Of a stretch of 64,000 nucleotides of DNA, positions 48,985 through 59,348 are shown piece after piece. The DNA lies in assembly GCF_000771875.1 (NCBI RefSeq), contig NZ_JPXX01000001.1, positions 62,001 to 126,000 of the forward strand, written 5' to 3'. Origin of the DNA: Gallibacterium genomosp. 1 (lineage in GTDB: Bacteria; Pseudomonadota; Gammaproteobacteria; Enterobacterales; Pasteurellaceae). The notes beneath the pieces are model-generated. The model had not been told where the DNA came from. It saw nothing but the letters and a program-made list of their open reading frames with translations, and ran no database searches. The translations under genes and the position numbers were made by a program. Each line of letters starts with the position of its first letter. The stretch's first letter is position 1.

Positions 48985-49411
48985 CTTAATACTCCTTACT
49001 TATTAATCATTCTTCTATTTTTTATAGAATTACTGTCATTAATAAATTAATTACCATCATTTGTAAATAACACGCTTATATTTTACTTGATTATTCAGCA
49101 TTTTTTTGATTTTAACGCTAACCTCAACATATTTTTTGTACAAAATCTTAAAATATACACCTTTCTTAGCGTTGATTTAAATTAAGAAGCTTTATATGCA
49201 TAATCTAATCTCCTTTAGTCAATGCTCTTCTACCGAATGTAGAATCATCTCATTGTTAACACAAATTAAATATTATTAAAACAAAACACTCACCTAAAAA
49301 GTCATAAATTCTCTCTTTTTTTTAAAAATGTGATCCATATTGGCTTTTGTCAGATAGAAAGTGCTAAGCTATAACAAAATAGTTGTTCTTTATAGAAACG
49401 GAGTGAAACCT
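48985..49411. promoter_or_regulatory. Divergent oppA-selD intergenic region (427 bases)
   Basis: This gene-free stretch is AT-rich and must carry the promoters of oppA and selD. AACGCTAA (49114-49121) and TTAGCGTT (49166-49173) form an inverted repeat 44 bases apart. A lone CRP-like half-site TGTGAT lies near 49330. I see no convincing -35/-10 pair, riboswitch or small gene. Confidence 0.4.
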
Positions 49412-50500
49412 ATGACAAATCACGCAAATAGCCATATTGATTTTGAAAATACTGTAGCGGATGTGATCCGTTTAACTCAATACAGTCACGGTGCTGGTTG
49501 TGGCTGCAAAATTTCACCTAAAGTTTTAGAGACAATCCTTCATACCGAAGCAGAGAAATTTATCGATCCACATCTTTTGGTAGGTAATGAAAGCAAAGAT
49601 GATGCTGCAGTTTATGATATTGGCAATGGAATGGGAATTATCAGTACTACTGACTTTTTTATGCCTATTGTTGATGATCCTTTCACTTTTGGTCGTATTG
49701 CTGCTACTAATGCTATCAGTGATATTTTCGCAATGGGAGGCAAACCGATTATGGCAATCGCTATTTTAGGCTTTCCAATTAAGCTATTACCGCCAGAAAT
49801 TGCCAGACGCATTGTTGAAGGGGGGCGCCAAGCCTGTAAAGAAGCCGGCATTGCACTTGCCGGTGGACATTCTATTGACTCGCCTGAACCAATTTTCGGT
49901 TTAGCGGTAACCGGTATTATTCCAATCGATAAAGTGAAGAAAAACAATTCCGCTAAAGCTGGATGTGAGCTTTTTTTGACCAAACCGTTAGGCATCGGCG
50001 TACTTACTACTGCAGAGAAAAAAGGAAAATTAAAAGCGGAACATCGCGGTTTGGCCGCAGAAGTAATGTGCCGAATGAATAAAATCGGAGCACAGTTCTC
50101 AGAGCTGGGAGGTGTCACCGCAATGACTGATGTAACAGGCTTTGGATTGCTTGGTCATTTAATTGAAATTTGTGAAGGTTCCGGTGTTGCTGCCGAGGTG
50201 AATGTATCACAACTCAAAACTCTGGACGGTGTTTATGATTATATTGAGAAAGGTTGCATTCCTGGTGGAACAGAACGAAACTTTGATAGTTACGGTCATA
50301 AAGTTAGCCCGATCAATGAAACTCAGAAGGCTGTGCTATGTGATCCACAAACTTCAGGTGGATTACTGGTCGCAGTGACTCCTGAAGCAAAATCAGCATT
50401 ATTTGATATTGCTATACAAGAGAATATCTCTTTGATTCCTGTTGGAAAACTGTTAGAAAAAAATGATAATTCACAAATTTTTGTAACTGTTAAAGAGTAA
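49412..50500 (+). CDS. selD: Selenophosphate synthetase SelD, cysteine form
   Basis: SelD makes selenophosphate from selenide and ATP for selenocysteine and selenouridine synthesis. From ATG 49412 (GGAG nine bases upstream) it has 362 residues. The catalytic loop is [14 protein letters not shown], with Cys30 (TGT, 49499-49501) at the position where Haemophilus influenzae SelD is known to carry selenocysteine, and Lys33. [11 protein letters not shown] and the PurM-like fold motif [11 protein letters not shown] follow. It stands alone with its own terminator. Confidence 0.95.
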   Translation: MTNHANSHIDFENTVADVIRLTQYSHGAGCGCKISPKVLETILHTEAEKFIDPHLLVGNESKDDAAVYDIGNGMGIISTTDFFMPIVDDPFTFGRIAATNAISDIFAMGGKPIMAIAILGFPIKLLPPEIARRIVEGGRQACKEAGIALAGGHSIDSPEPIFGLAVTGIIPIDKVKKNNSAKAGCELFLTKPLGIGVLTTAEKKGKLKAEHRGLAAEVMCRMNKIGAQFSELGGVTAMTDVTGFGLLGHLIEICEGSGVAAEVNVSQLKTLDGVYDYIEKGCIPGGTERNFDSYGHKVSPINETQKAVLCDPQTSGGLLVAVTPEAKSALFDIAIQENISLIPVGKLLEKNDNSQIFVTVKE

Positions 50501-50528
50501 TTCAATCTTCTCTTTTAAAATATTTTGA

Positions 50529-50565
50529 AAAGTAAGCCGGCAAAATAAACCGGCTTACTTTTTCT
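50529..50565 (+). terminator. Rho-independent terminator after selD
   Basis: AAAGTAAGCCGG pairs perfectly with CCGGCTTACTTT around a 9-base loop, followed by Ts. Confidence 0.92.
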
Positions 50566-50663
50566 GATTTCGTTATGACTTAACGTATTCTATTCAACAT
50601 ACCCGAAAACGTTTTTTTATGCTAGAATCTTCAACCGTTTTTATTCAATGAATTGGAGAGAAT

Positions 50664-51134
50664 ATGAAAGTTTTAGAAGGTCAAATAGCCTCACCAAATG
50701 CGAAAATCGCCGTGGTTATCGCACGTTTTAATAGTTTTATTAATGATAGCTTATTGGAAGGTGCATTAGATGCGTTAACTCGCGTTGGTCAAGTAAAAGA
50801 TGAAAATATCACTGTAGTAAAAGCACCCGGTGCTTATGAATTGCCGTTAGTTGCTCGTCGTTTGGCCGCAAGCAAAAAATTTGATGCGATTGTTGCTTTA
50901 GGTACAGTTATTCGTGGCGGCACTGCACACTTTGAATACGTTGCTGGGGAAGCAAGTAGCGGTTTAGGACAAGTTGCTATGCAAGCTGAAATCCCTGTTG
51001 CTTTCGGTGTTTTGACCACTGAAAATATCGAGCAAGCAATTGAACGTGCCGGTACGAAAGCAGGAAACAAAGGGGCTGAAGCTGCTTTGGTAGCTTTGGA
51101 AATGGTTAATTTATTAGCACAGATTTCCGAATAA
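50664..51134 (+). CDS. ribH: 6,7-dimethyl-8-ribityllumazine synthase
   Basis: RibH condenses the ribitylamino-uracil with dihydroxybutanone phosphate, the next-to-last step of riboflavin synthesis. The 156-residue protein has [18 protein letters not shown] (17-34), [13 protein letters not shown], and the active-site [15 protein letters not shown] with its His. GGAGAGAAT precedes the ATG. nusB overlaps its stop, as in many gammaproteobacteria. No FMN riboswitch is seen upstream. Confidence 0.97.
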   Translation: MKVLEGQIASPNAKIAVVIARFNSFINDSLLEGALDALTRVGQVKDENITVVKAPGAYELPLVARRLAASKKFDAIVALGTVIRGGTAHFEYVAGEASSGLGQVAMQAEIPVAFGVLTTENIEQAIERAGTKAGNKGAEAALVALEMVNLLAQISE

Positions 51135-51559
51135 TGAAAACTGAAAAAAAACCAAGTAAACGTCGTCGTGCTCGTGAATGTACTGTTCAAGCACTTTATT
51201 CCTGGTTTATATCGAAAAACAGCCCGGAAAGCATTGAGTTGGATTTAATTACCAATGATGAAACCAAAGGTGCGGATCTCACTTATTTTCGCAAACTTTT
51301 TAATGGTACTGTCAACAATCTCGATAATCTAGAACAAGAATATGAGCCTTTTTTAGATCGTAAAATTGAGGAATTAGGGACAATCGAACGCGCTATTTTA
51401 GACTGTGCAACATTTGAACTTAAATATATTGATGATATTCCTTACAAAGTGGTCATCAATGAAGCTATTGAAGTTACAAAAACATTCGGTGCGGCAGATA
51501 GCCATAAATATGTTAATAGTATTTTGGATAAATTAGCACCAAAGTTTGGAATAAAATAA
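51134..51559 (+). CDS. nusB: Transcription antitermination factor NusB
   Basis: NusB binds boxA RNA with NusE (S10) in rRNA antitermination. The 141-residue all-helical protein starts with the basic KPSKRRRARECTVQALYSW and ends with the conserved EAIEVTKTFGAADSHKYVNS region. Its ATG overlaps the ribH stop as TAATG, so translation is coupled. A terminator follows before thiL. Confidence 0.96.
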   Translation: MKTEKKPSKRRRARECTVQALYSWFISKNSPESIELDLITNDETKGADLTYFRKLFNGTVNNLDNLEQEYEPFLDRKIEELGTIERAILDCATFELKYIDDIPYKVVINEAIEVTKTFGAADSHKYVNSILDKLAPKFGIK

Positions 51560-51573
51560 TCAATGTTAATTTT

Positions 51574-51602
51574 CCCTTGTGTTCTCCACAAGGGATTTTT
51601 TT
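51574..51602 (+). terminator. Rho-independent terminator after nusB
   Basis: CCCTTGTG pairs perfectly with CACAAGGG around a 5-base loop, followed by ATTTTTTT. It is only about 20 bases before the thiL start, so thiL expression needs read-through or an internal promoter. Confidence 0.85.
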
Positions 51603-51618
51603 CTGAAAGGATTTCTTT

Positions 51619-52593
51619 ATGCCTCACAATGGCGAATTTGATATTATTCGACGTTATTTTTCTGCTTCTACTCGTCAGCCTCGGCGCGATGTACTGTTAT
51701 CCGTTGGTGATGATTGTGCAATCACTGAAATTAAACCTAATCGCCGTTTAGCACTGACTACCGATACTCTGGTTGAAGGAACCCATTTTCTACCATCTAT
51801 CTCAGCAGCCGATCTTGCTTATAAAGCAGTAGCTGTCAATTTAAGTGATTTAGCGGCAATGGGTGCAGAACCTGCGTGGATTAGTTTGGCATTGACTCTA
51901 CCCAAAATTGATGAGCAGTGGCTAGGTGAGTTCAGTCAAAGCTTGTTTCAAATTCTTGATCACTATAATGTTGATTTAATTGGTGGCGATACCACTAAAG
52001 GAACACTCTCTTTAACTATCACCGCACACGGCTTAGTGGCGAAAGATAAAATATTATGTCGACACACTGCCAAACCCGGTGATTGGATTTACGTTTCGGG
52101 TACACTCGGCGATAGTGCCGCCGGTTTGCAGCTGTTATTACAACAGTCAAAAATTGAAAATGATGATCAACGCTACTTATTACAACGCCATCTACGCCCA
52201 ACTCCTCGTGTTCTGATGGGAATGGAATTGGCTGGTATCGCAAATGCTGCGATTGATCTCTCTGATGGATTAATTTCCGATCTACAACATATTCTAGAAC
52301 GAAGCAAATGTGGAGCTGTTATTGAATTAGATAAACTTCCTCTTTCCAAGCCTTTATTAAATCAATTTTCATTAGAACAGGCACAAAAATTTGCACTTGC
52401 CGGTGGTGAAGATTATGAGCTTTGTTTCACAGTTACAGAAGCAATGCGAGCAAAAATGGAACACACTTTACGTTATCTCGATGTAGAATATCACTGCATT
52501 GGTCAAATTCGTGCCAATCAACAGTTGCAATTTACCCAACATTCTCAACCAGTAGAGGTTACAGTGACTCATGGCTTTGATCACTTCAAATAA
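51619..52593 (+). CDS. thiL: Thiamine-monophosphate kinase
   Basis: ThiL phosphorylates thiamine monophosphate to the active pyrophosphate. The 324-residue protein of the PurM/SelD fold has GEFDIIRRYF, GDDCAITEI, LALTTDTLVEGTHF (the Mg/ATP aspartates) and AAIDLSDGLISDLQHI. GGEDYEL in the C-terminal domain is also typical. AAAGGA precedes the start. It overlaps pgpA by 23 bases. Confidence 0.96.
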   Translation: MPHNGEFDIIRRYFSASTRQPRRDVLLSVGDDCAITEIKPNRRLALTTDTLVEGTHFLPSISAADLAYKAVAVNLSDLAAMGAEPAWISLALTLPKIDEQWLGEFSQSLFQILDHYNVDLIGGDTTKGTLSLTITAHGLVAKDKILCRHTAKPGDWIYVSGTLGDSAAGLQLLLQQSKIENDDQRYLLQRHLRPTPRVLMGMELAGIANAAIDLSDGLISDLQHILERSKCGAVIELDKLPLSKPLLNQFSLEQAQKFALAGGEDYELCFTVTEAMRAKMEHTLRYLDVEYHCIGQIRANQQLQFTQHSQPVEVTVTHGFDHFK

Positions 52594-53080
52594 AACTAAT
52601 CACGATGCACTCCAAAGAATCAAATTAACAAATCCGATTCACCTATTGGCGCTTGGTTTCGGTTCTGGGCTAATCTTTCCAGCTCCTGGCACTTGGGGTT
52701 CATTGGTTGGGCTATTAATAGGATGGTTACTTCTACAATGGATAGCTATTCCTTTCTTTGTTATTTTTACCTTGAGTGCTTTTTTTATCGGATGTTATTT
52801 ATGTGAAAAAACAGCTCACGATATGAAAGTACACGATCATAGTTCTATCGTATGGGATGAAATTGTTGCTATTTGGTTGGTTCTTACCACTTTGCCAAAT
52901 CACACTTGGCAGTGGTGCTTAACTGCTTTTGTGCTATTCCGTTTCTTTGATATTATCAAACCTTACCCTATTCGCTATTTTGACCGCAAACTGCAAACTG
53001 GCTTTGGTATTATGTTTGATGATCTACTAGCTGCATTGTATTCAATTATTATTATTTTCTTAATCAGATCACTGATCTAA
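52571..53080 (+). CDS. pgpA: Phosphatidylglycerophosphatase A
   Basis: PgpA removes the phosphate from phosphatidylglycerophosphate to give phosphatidylglycerol at the inner membrane. The 169-residue protein has three or four hydrophobic segments. GSGLIFPAPGTWGSLVG and HDHSSIVWDEIVAIWL are the conserved motifs, with the acidic residues needed for Mg. FRFFDIIKPYPIRYFD is also typical. It overlaps the thiL end by 23 bases, so the genes are coupled. Confidence 0.95.
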   Translation: MALITSNKTNHDALQRIKLTNPIHLLALGFGSGLIFPAPGTWGSLVGLLIGWLLLQWIAIPFFVIFTLSAFFIGCYLCEKTAHDMKVHDHSSIVWDEIVAIWLVLTTLPNHTWQWCLTAFVLFRFFDIIKPYPIRYFDRKLQTGFGIMFDDLLAALYSIIIIFLIRSLI

Positions 53081-53091
53081 AGGACTGCACT

Positions 53092-53724
53092 ATGTTATGG
53101 AATATTATGATTGTACATTTATTGGGCTTGATGAGTCCCGGTCCGGATTTCTTCTATGTCAGCAAAACCGCTGCCGGTAATTCGAGCCGTAATGCATTTT
53201 GTGCAGTCATCGGCATTACGATGGGCGTAGCGTTTTGGGCAACTTCTGCTTTGCTGGGATTAGCCATTCTGTTTGCTACCAGCCCGTTATGGCACGGCAT
53301 TGTAGTCTTGTTGGGCGGAAGTTACCTTGCTTATATCGGTTATAAAATGCTGAATGTTCGTAACAATGTGGTGTTTGAAAATGATAAAAAAGCACAACAA
53401 CTACAAACAACCTCAATTAAGCAGGAAATTCTGAAAGGATTGCTGGTCAATCTTTCCAATGCCAAAGTGGTGATCTATTTTAGCAGCGTGTTATCGATTT
53501 ACCTTGCTAACGTCAATGGCATCGAACATATTATTCTAGTCTTGGCTGTTATCCTAATAGAAACCTTTCTCTACTTTTCTATTATTGCCTTGTTGTTTTC
53601 TCGACCGGCGGCAAAACGTTTTTACAGCAAATACAGTCGTTGGTTGGATAATGGTGCCGGTGTGGTTTTTATCGCTTTCGGACTTTATCTCGCTTACGCC
53701 GGCATCGGTTATTTATTTCAATAA
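53092..53724 (+). CDS. LysE/RhtB-family amino acid exporter
   Basis: This 210-residue membrane protein has about six hydrophobic segments. HLLGLMSPGPDFFYVSKTAA (9-28) is the N-terminal LysE/RhtB signature (PGPxxxxV). The family exports homoserine, threonine, lysine or similar amino acids; the substrate is not clear here. It follows pgpA by 11 bases, so it belongs to the same operon. Its last 12 bases overlap the end of matP on the other strand. Confidence 0.87.
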   Translation: MLWNIMIVHLLGLMSPGPDFFYVSKTAAGNSSRNAFCAVIGITMGVAFWATSALLGLAILFATSPLWHGIVVLLGGSYLAYIGYKMLNVRNNVVFENDKKAQQLQTTSIKQEILKGLLVNLSNAKVVIYFSSVLSIYLANVNGIEHIILVLAVILIETFLYFSIIALLFSRPAAKRFYSKYSRWLDNGAGVVFIAFGLYLAYAGIGYLFQ

Positions 53725-54159
53725 TTCCTGCAAGTTTTTCTTCATTGCGTGAATTTGTGACTCATAAAGTGCTTTGCTCTCTTGTTCATCTATCATATAC
53801 ATAATGGTTTGTGACAAGGTCATTTTCATCTTACGAGAATAACGAGAAAGGCGTAACCAGACTGCATAATCCAGATCAATTGATTTCTTTTTGGTACTCT
53901 GTTTTTCTGCATTAAAGAAACGTTTCCGTTTAGCACGAATCGCCTGATCCAGTTTTATCACCAAATCAGGCGACATATGTTCACTAATCCACTGTTGAAC
54001 CGCTTCGGTTTGATGCTGTAGCTGGACTAACTGTTGCATTTTATCGTCCGCCAAACTTTGTTCAAGATAACGTGTAATATTGACGCCTTCACGAGCTTTA
54101 CGCATTAAATAAAGCCATTTCCAATGCGTTTCTTGATTTTCCAATTTCTGGTAGCGCAT
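53713..54159 (-). CDS. matP: Macrodomain Ter protein MatP
   Basis: MatP binds matS sites and condenses the replication terminus region, linking it to the divisome through ZapB. The 148-residue protein aligns over its full length with E. coli MatP (150): YQKLENQETHWKWLYLMRK, REGVNITRYLE, FNAEKQSTKKKSIDLDYAVW and a C-terminal coiled coil. The ribbon-helix-helix DNA-binding part (KKSIDLDYAVWLRLSRYSRK, about 90-109) is intact. Convergent with and overlapping the LysE gene by 12 bases. Confidence 0.95.
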   Translation of the reverse strand: MRYQKLENQETHWKWLYLMRKAREGVNITRYLEQSLADDKMQQLVQLQHQTEAVQQWISEHMSPDLVIKLDQAIRAKRKRFFNAEKQSTKKKSIDLDYAVWLRLSRYSRKMKMTLSQTIMYMIDEQESKALYESQIHAMKKNLQELLK

Positions 54160-54215
54160 AAAACCTCACAAATTTTTTATAAAACAATAATTTATAATGA
54201 ATTACTGTTTGATCG

Positions 54216-54228
54216 GTGACAAGGTAAC
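54216..54228. promoter_or_regulatory. matS-like sequence upstream of matP
   Basis: GTGACAAGGTAAC resembles the enterobacterial matS consensus GTGACRNYGTCAC with two mismatches. It lies about 57 bases upstream of the matP start, so it could be an autoregulatory or chance site. No better copy was noticed elsewhere in the window. Confidence 0.2.
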
Positions 54229-54274
54229 TGCCAAATTATAGGATTTTTTATTGATTTTTACTACCGAATAAATG

Positions 54275-55030
54275 CTAATCCAAGCCAATTAATTTATCAC
54301 GCAAAATGCCCAGCCACTCCCTTAACACTAAACCGGATTGATAAAAACTGACCGGTTGAGGAATGAATTTTAATAATCCACTGCCGGAAGCACGCTGACT
54401 CAAGGTCGGTGCCGGGAATACCTCAAAACCTTGACGTTGAAAAGCAGCAACGGCTCGGCGCATATGCCACTCATTTGTCACGAGAATTACACGTTGAATT
54501 TGCTTACCTTCTTCCGTCTGATTAAACAATTTACGCAGGTAGATCGCATTCTGTTCTGTCGTGTTGGATTTGTTATCCAGCCAAGTCGGTTCTATTTGAA
54601 AGAAACGTTGCAATTCACTGCCCATCACTTTCGCTTCATTATCAACACCACCACTAATTGCAATCGGCAAATCCGTCATTTGATGCAAATAAACCGCAAA
54701 GCGCATTCTTTCCAATGGTAAGGCCGCCGTAGTCGAATAAGACTCTGGATAGTCACTATAGCGCAATCCGCCACCAAGCACTACTATCGCCTGTCCTTGA
54801 TGATAAAGTTCAATATTCGGTTTATCCAACGCAATCGTCTTGATCAAAAAATTGGAAAAGAAAGGCGTACTAATGAAATAGGCAAATAATAATGCCACTG
54901 CCAGCAATGATTTTGCAGTACGTTGAAAACGGGTAAAAAGAAGAATCAACGCAACTAAGACTAATAAAATCAAATTAAAAGGTGGCAAAATTGCCGCTTC
55001 CACCACCTTTTTTAAAATGACCTCAAACAT
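54275..55030 (-). CDS. elyC: Envelope biogenesis factor ElyC (YcbC), DUF218 family
   Basis: ElyC is an inner membrane protein needed for normal peptidoglycan assembly, probably through undecaprenyl-phosphate supply. The 251-residue protein has two N-terminal membrane helices and the DUF218 domain: [48 protein letters not shown], and [19 protein letters not shown]. Its ATG overlaps the stop codon of the UPF0181 gene. In E. coli ycbC and matP lie close together too. Confidence 0.92.
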   Translation of the reverse strand: MFEVILKKVVEAAILPPFNLILLVLVALILLFTRFQRTAKSLLAVALLFAYFISTPFFSNFLIKTIALDKPNIELYHQGQAIVVLGGGLRYSDYPESYSTTAALPLERMRFAVYLHQMTDLPIAISGGVDNEAKVMGSELQRFFQIEPTWLDNKSNTTEQNAIYLRKLFNQTEEGKQIQRVILVTNEWHMRRAVAAFQRQGFEVFPAPTLSQRASGSGLLKFIPQPVSFYQSGLVLREWLGILRDKLIGLD

Positions 55031-55184
55031 TTTGCTGTTCCTGTCGCTTTGCCTGTTGTCGCAATTGCTCTGCTACCAAACGGATAGCTTCACCGCTATT
55101 TACACCTTGTTGCATTAATTGCTGAATTTTTTCAACCGCTTGTTGCTGTTGTTCGTGTGTTAAATTAAGCATATCCAACATCAT
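55023..55184 (-). CDS. Small UPF0181 family protein (YoaH-like)
   Basis: A 53-residue frame begins with two adjacent ATGs at 55184 and 55181 after [24 protein letters not shown] and [16 protein letters not shown] match the UPF0181 pattern (E. coli YoaH: [20 protein letters not shown], then SSGQAIALVAEEL). Function is unknown; the protein is predicted to be helical and soluble. Its stop overlaps the elyC start by 8 bases, and it begins 10 bases after the sohB stop, so the three are co-transcribed. Confidence 0.88.
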   Translation of the reverse strand: MMLDMLNLTHEQQQQAVEKIQQLMQQGVNSGEAIRLVAEQLRQQAKRQEQQNV

Positions 55185-55194
55185 TTTTCCTGCT

Positions 55195-56280
55195 TTAAAA
55201 AAAGAGATTTTTTCCTTGATGTAACAGTTTCACCACAATATGAGCGGCACTTTCTTCCGCCTGTTTGCCTAATTTTTGTACCAATGATTTTTTCGTACTA
55301 TATTTAATCGCTAACACATCTTTTTCTTCAATCGCTGCCAAAATCAGATCATCACTGGTTTTCACCTCATCAATCAAAGCTAAATCCAATGCCTGCTGCC
55401 CAAACCAATGCTCACCGGTCGCCACCTTATCAATTTCCACTTGAGGGCGATGTTGCACAACAAATTGTTTAAATAAATCGTGAGTTTCCTGTAACTCTTG
55501 CTGGAATTTCTGCTTTCCTTTTTCAGTATTCTCACCCAATATCGTAACAGTTCGTTTATATTCTCCCGCTGTCATCACATCAACATCAACATCGTGTTTT
55601 TTCAATAAACGATGAATATTTGGTACTTGAGCAACAACCCCAATAGAACCAATAATTGCAAAAGGTGCCGCTACAATTTTATCCGCCACACACGCCATCA
55701 TATAACCGCCACTGGCAGCCACTTTATCCACCGCTATCGTCAATGGAATATGTTTATTACGCAAACGTTGCAATTGTGAAGCAGCAAAACCATAACCGTG
55801 AACCACACCGCCGGGACTTTCCAGACGTAATAACACTTCATCTTTTTCAGGTCTAGCAACAGCTAACACTGCATTAATCTCCTCTCTCAATGAATCAGCA
55901 GCATTAGCCTGAATATCCCCTTTAAAATCAATAACATAAATACAAGATTTCTGTTGTTGCAACCATTGTTGTTCATCCTGTTCACTACTATTTTTCTCAG
56001 CTTCTTTTGCTATTTTTTTCGCCTGTTTCGCTTTTACTTTGTCTTGTTTTTTACGATTTTTTGCTAACTGTTTTATCTGCTGTTCTTGCAATCTACATTC
56101 TTTTAACAACTGTTGTTGCTGTTGGTATTGTTCGTTTAAATGCGTGATCTGCAATTCTCCTTTACTATGGTTTTTCTGTTTCATTGTAACAATAATGCCA
56201 AAAACAACGGCAATCACTGCCACCAAAGTAATCAATTCTAAAATGAACACACTATAATTCGTTAAAATATCCGTCCACAT
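55195..56280 (-). CDS. sohB: Inner membrane serine protease SohB (SppA family, S49)
   Basis: SohB is a probable periplasmic-facing signal peptide peptidase-like enzyme (361 residues from ATG 56280; E. coli 349). A membrane anchor spans about residues 9-32. A lysine-rich charged linker follows ([14 protein letters not shown]). The S49 domain has [16 protein letters not shown], the catalytic Ser in [15 protein letters not shown], and [16 protein letters not shown] six bases before 56280 decides the start. It heads sohB-UPF0181-elyC. Confidence 0.93.
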   Translation of the reverse strand: MWTDILTNYSVFILELITLVAVIAVVFGIIVTMKQKNHSKGELQITHLNEQYQQQQQLLKECRLQEQQIKQLAKNRKKQDKVKAKQAKKIAKEAEKNSSEQDEQQWLQQQKSCIYVIDFKGDIQANAADSLREEINAVLAVARPEKDEVLLRLESPGGVVHGYGFAASQLQRLRNKHIPLTIAVDKVAASGGYMMACVADKIVAAPFAIIGSIGVVAQVPNIHRLLKKHDVDVDVMTAGEYKRTVTILGENTEKGKQKFQQELQETHDLFKQFVVQHRPQVEIDKVATGEHWFGQQALDLALIDEVKTSDDLILAAIEEKDVLAIKYSTKKSLVQKLGKQAEESAAHIVVKLLHQGKNLFF

Positions 56281-56399
56281 ATTTGCTCCTTTTTTCATTT
56301 TCGGACGCTGTTAAAAGCGGTTTATCATACTTGATTTTCTCTATTTATTCATCAATATCTCTGTTTTCTATGCTCCTCCTTTCTTATATTTTTCTTTTT

Positions 56400-56420
56400 A
56401 ATATGAATTTAATTCATATT
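56400..56420. promoter_or_regulatory. MetR binding site upstream of metF
   Basis: AATATGAATT-T-AATTCATATT is a perfect 21-bp palindrome. Its core TGAATTTAATTCA (56404-56416) matches the MetR consensus TGAANNTNNTTCA exactly. It is centred about 65 bases upstream of the likely metF start point, a normal activator distance, in the sohB-metF divergent region. Confidence 0.75.
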
Positions 56421-56439
56421 TATTCTGAAAATTATGAGA

Positions 56440-56483
56440 TTGACTCAAAAATAAAATCTTTCTATTTTAACGTCTAGACGGCT
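56440..56483 (+). promoter_or_regulatory. metF promoter with two tandem MetJ boxes
   Basis: TTGACT (56440-56445) and TATTTT (56463-56468) are 17 bases apart. Directly after, TAACGTCT (56468-56475) and AGACGGCT (56476-56483) are two adjacent copies of the MetJ met box AGACGTCT, with two and one mismatches. SAM-bound MetJ would block the promoter start region. Confidence 0.78.
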
Positions 56484-56485
56484 AA

Positions 56486-57397
<912 letters not shown>

Positions 57398-57400
57398 TTA

Positions 57401-57430
57401 AGAAGGGGTAACAATGTTACCCCTTCCTTT
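57401..57430 (+). terminator. Rho-independent terminator between metF and glnS
   Basis: AAGGGGTAAC and GTTACCCCTT form a perfect 10-bp stem with a 3-base loop, followed by CCTTTTCTT. It lies just after metF and 27 bases from the convergent glnS stop. Confidence 0.8.
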
Positions 57431-57456
57431 TCTTATTAGTTATGACAGAATGTGTT

Positions 57457-59118
57457 TTAAATAATCACACTCTCTTTTAAAGACACAGTCAAATTGAAGA
57501 CTAAATGTTCTTTATGGCTATCTTTGCTGTCCGCACAGAAATAGCCTTCCCGCTCAAATTGATAGGCTTTTTCTGGTTCAGCAGCTATTAAATTCTGCTC
57601 TACAAAACCGTGTTTTACAACTAATGAATGAGGGTTAAGGACTTGATAAATATCCTCTGCTGCACTCGGATTAGAAACAGTAAACAAACGATCATACAAG
57701 CGAAATTCCGCCGGATGATTTTTTGTAGCGGAAACCCAATGGATCACGCCCTTAACTTTACGCCCTTCCGGATTTTTACCCAATGTTTCAGGATCATAAC
57801 TACAATAAACAGTAACGATATTACCTTCCTCATCTTTTTCTACTCGTTCCGCTTTAATCACATAAGCATTGCGCAAACGCACCTCTTTCCCTAATACAAG
57901 GCGTTTATACTGTTTATTGGCCTCTTCTCTGAAATCTGCCTGATCGATATAAATTTCTTTAGTCAGCGCAATCGTTCTTGTGCCAAGTTCTTCACGGTTT
58001 GGATGATTCGGCACAGTTAATAACTCTTCGCCCTCAAAATTTTCAATCACCACACGTAACGGATTAATCACCGCCATTGCGCGAGGAGCATTCACATTAA
58101 GATCTTCACGAATACAAGCCTCTAATGCACTGTATTCAACCACATTATCTTGTTTAGTCACACCAATACGGCGGCAAAATTCACGAATAGACTCTGGGGT
58201 ATAGCCACGACGACGTAAACCGGAAATTGTTGGCATACGCGGATCATTCCAGCCGTCAACAATCTCTTCATTAACCAACTGCAACAGTTTACGTTTTGAG
58301 GTCAATGTACCTTCTAAATTTAAACGCGAAAATTCATACTGATGCGGCAACGGACGCTCAATCGAAATATTTTCCAACACCCAATCATATAAACGGCGAT
58401 TATCTTGAAATTCCAATGTACAAAGTGAATGAGTGATACGTTCAATCGCATCAGAAATGCAATGCGTAAAATCATACATCGGATAAATGCACCATTTGTC
58501 ACCGGTTTGATGATGATGTGCAAATTTAATACGATATAAAACCGGATCACGCATTACCATAAATGGCGAAGCCATATCAATTTTCGCACGTAGAGAAGCT
58601 GTTCCTTCCACAAACTCACCATTTTTCATCTTTTCAAATAATGCTAAATTTTCTTCTACGGAACGATCTCGATAAGGGCTGTTTTTACCAGGTTCAGTCA
58701 ATGTACCTCGATATTCACGCATTTGTTCTGGTGTAAGCTCGTCTACATATGCCAATCCTTTTTTAATTAACTCAATAGCATAATCGTAAAGCTGATCAAA
58801 ATAATCGGACGCATAGCGTGGTTTACCCTCCCATTTAAAACCAAGCCATTCAACATCACGTTTAATTGAATCAACATAGCTCACGTCTTCTTTCACTGGA
58901 TTGGTATCATCGAAACGTAAGTTACAAAGACCGTGATAATCTTCTGCAATGCCAAAATTAAGGCAGATCGATTTTGCGTGTCCAATATGCAAATAACCAT
59001 TTGGTTCTGGTGGAAAACGGGTATGAACAGATTTATGTTTCCCTTGTGCTAAATCTTCATCAATAATATGACGAATAAAATTGGTTGGTTTTATCTCTGT
59101 CGTTTCTGAATGACTCAT
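57457..59118 (-). CDS. glnS: Glutamine-tRNA ligase
   Basis: GlnRS is a class I synthetase that charges tRNA-Gln directly. From ATG 59118 (GAGGAAATT upstream) it has 553 residues (E. coli 554). The HIGH motif is in [15 protein letters not shown]. The KMSKS-like loop reads [13 protein letters not shown], with Thr where E. coli GlnRS has Met. The anticodon-binding beta-barrels fill the C-terminal half. It is divergent from macA, with 284 bases between. Confidence 0.96.
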   Translation of the reverse strand: MSHSETTEIKPTNFIRHIIDEDLAQGKHKSVHTRFPPEPNGYLHIGHAKSICLNFGIAEDYHGLCNLRFDDTNPVKEDVSYVDSIKRDVEWLGFKWEGKPRYASDYFDQLYDYAIELIKKGLAYVDELTPEQMREYRGTLTEPGKNSPYRDRSVEENLALFEKMKNGEFVEGTASLRAKIDMASPFMVMRDPVLYRIKFAHHHQTGDKWCIYPMYDFTHCISDAIERITHSLCTLEFQDNRRLYDWVLENISIERPLPHQYEFSRLNLEGTLTSKRKLLQLVNEEIVDGWNDPRMPTISGLRRRGYTPESIREFCRRIGVTKQDNVVEYSALEACIREDLNVNAPRAMAVINPLRVVIENFEGEELLTVPNHPNREELGTRTIALTKEIYIDQADFREEANKQYKRLVLGKEVRLRNAYVIKAERVEKDEEGNIVTVYCSYDPETLGKNPEGRKVKGVIHWVSATKNHPAEFRLYDRLFTVSNPSAAEDIYQVLNPHSLVVKHGFVEQNLIAAEPEKAYQFEREGYFCADSKDSHKEHLVFNLTVSLKESVII

Positions 59119-59348
59119 AATTTCCTCAGGTTGAATGTTCTGCAAAATAATCTTTGCATTTTACACGCTTTAACGCATAACACCAAATTGAAGCGGTGAA
59201 TACACTAATTTTAAGCTAACTTTTCATTTCTATATTTACGCCCGATTCAGCAAAGTGAATTATTTTTCCCCCTTGTCTTTTTAAGCGAAAAGGCATTACA
59301 ACAAGTAAAAAATAATATTTGTTTAGCGGATTATCTTTCTATAAAATG

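Noticed and set aside
49114..49173. AACGCTAA/TTAGCGTT inverted repeat in the oppA-selD gap
   Set aside because: Arms of 8 bp 44 bases apart are weak evidence in AT-rich DNA; noted within the intergenic feature but not argued as an operator.
49325..49345. TGTGATCCATATTGG upstream of selD as a CRP site
   Set aside because: Only the left half-site matches; the right half lacks TCACA.
58310..58330. GlnRS KMSKS-like loop with Thr instead of Met as a defect
   Set aside because: This position varies among GlnRS enzymes (the human one is not Met either), and the SKR core is intact.
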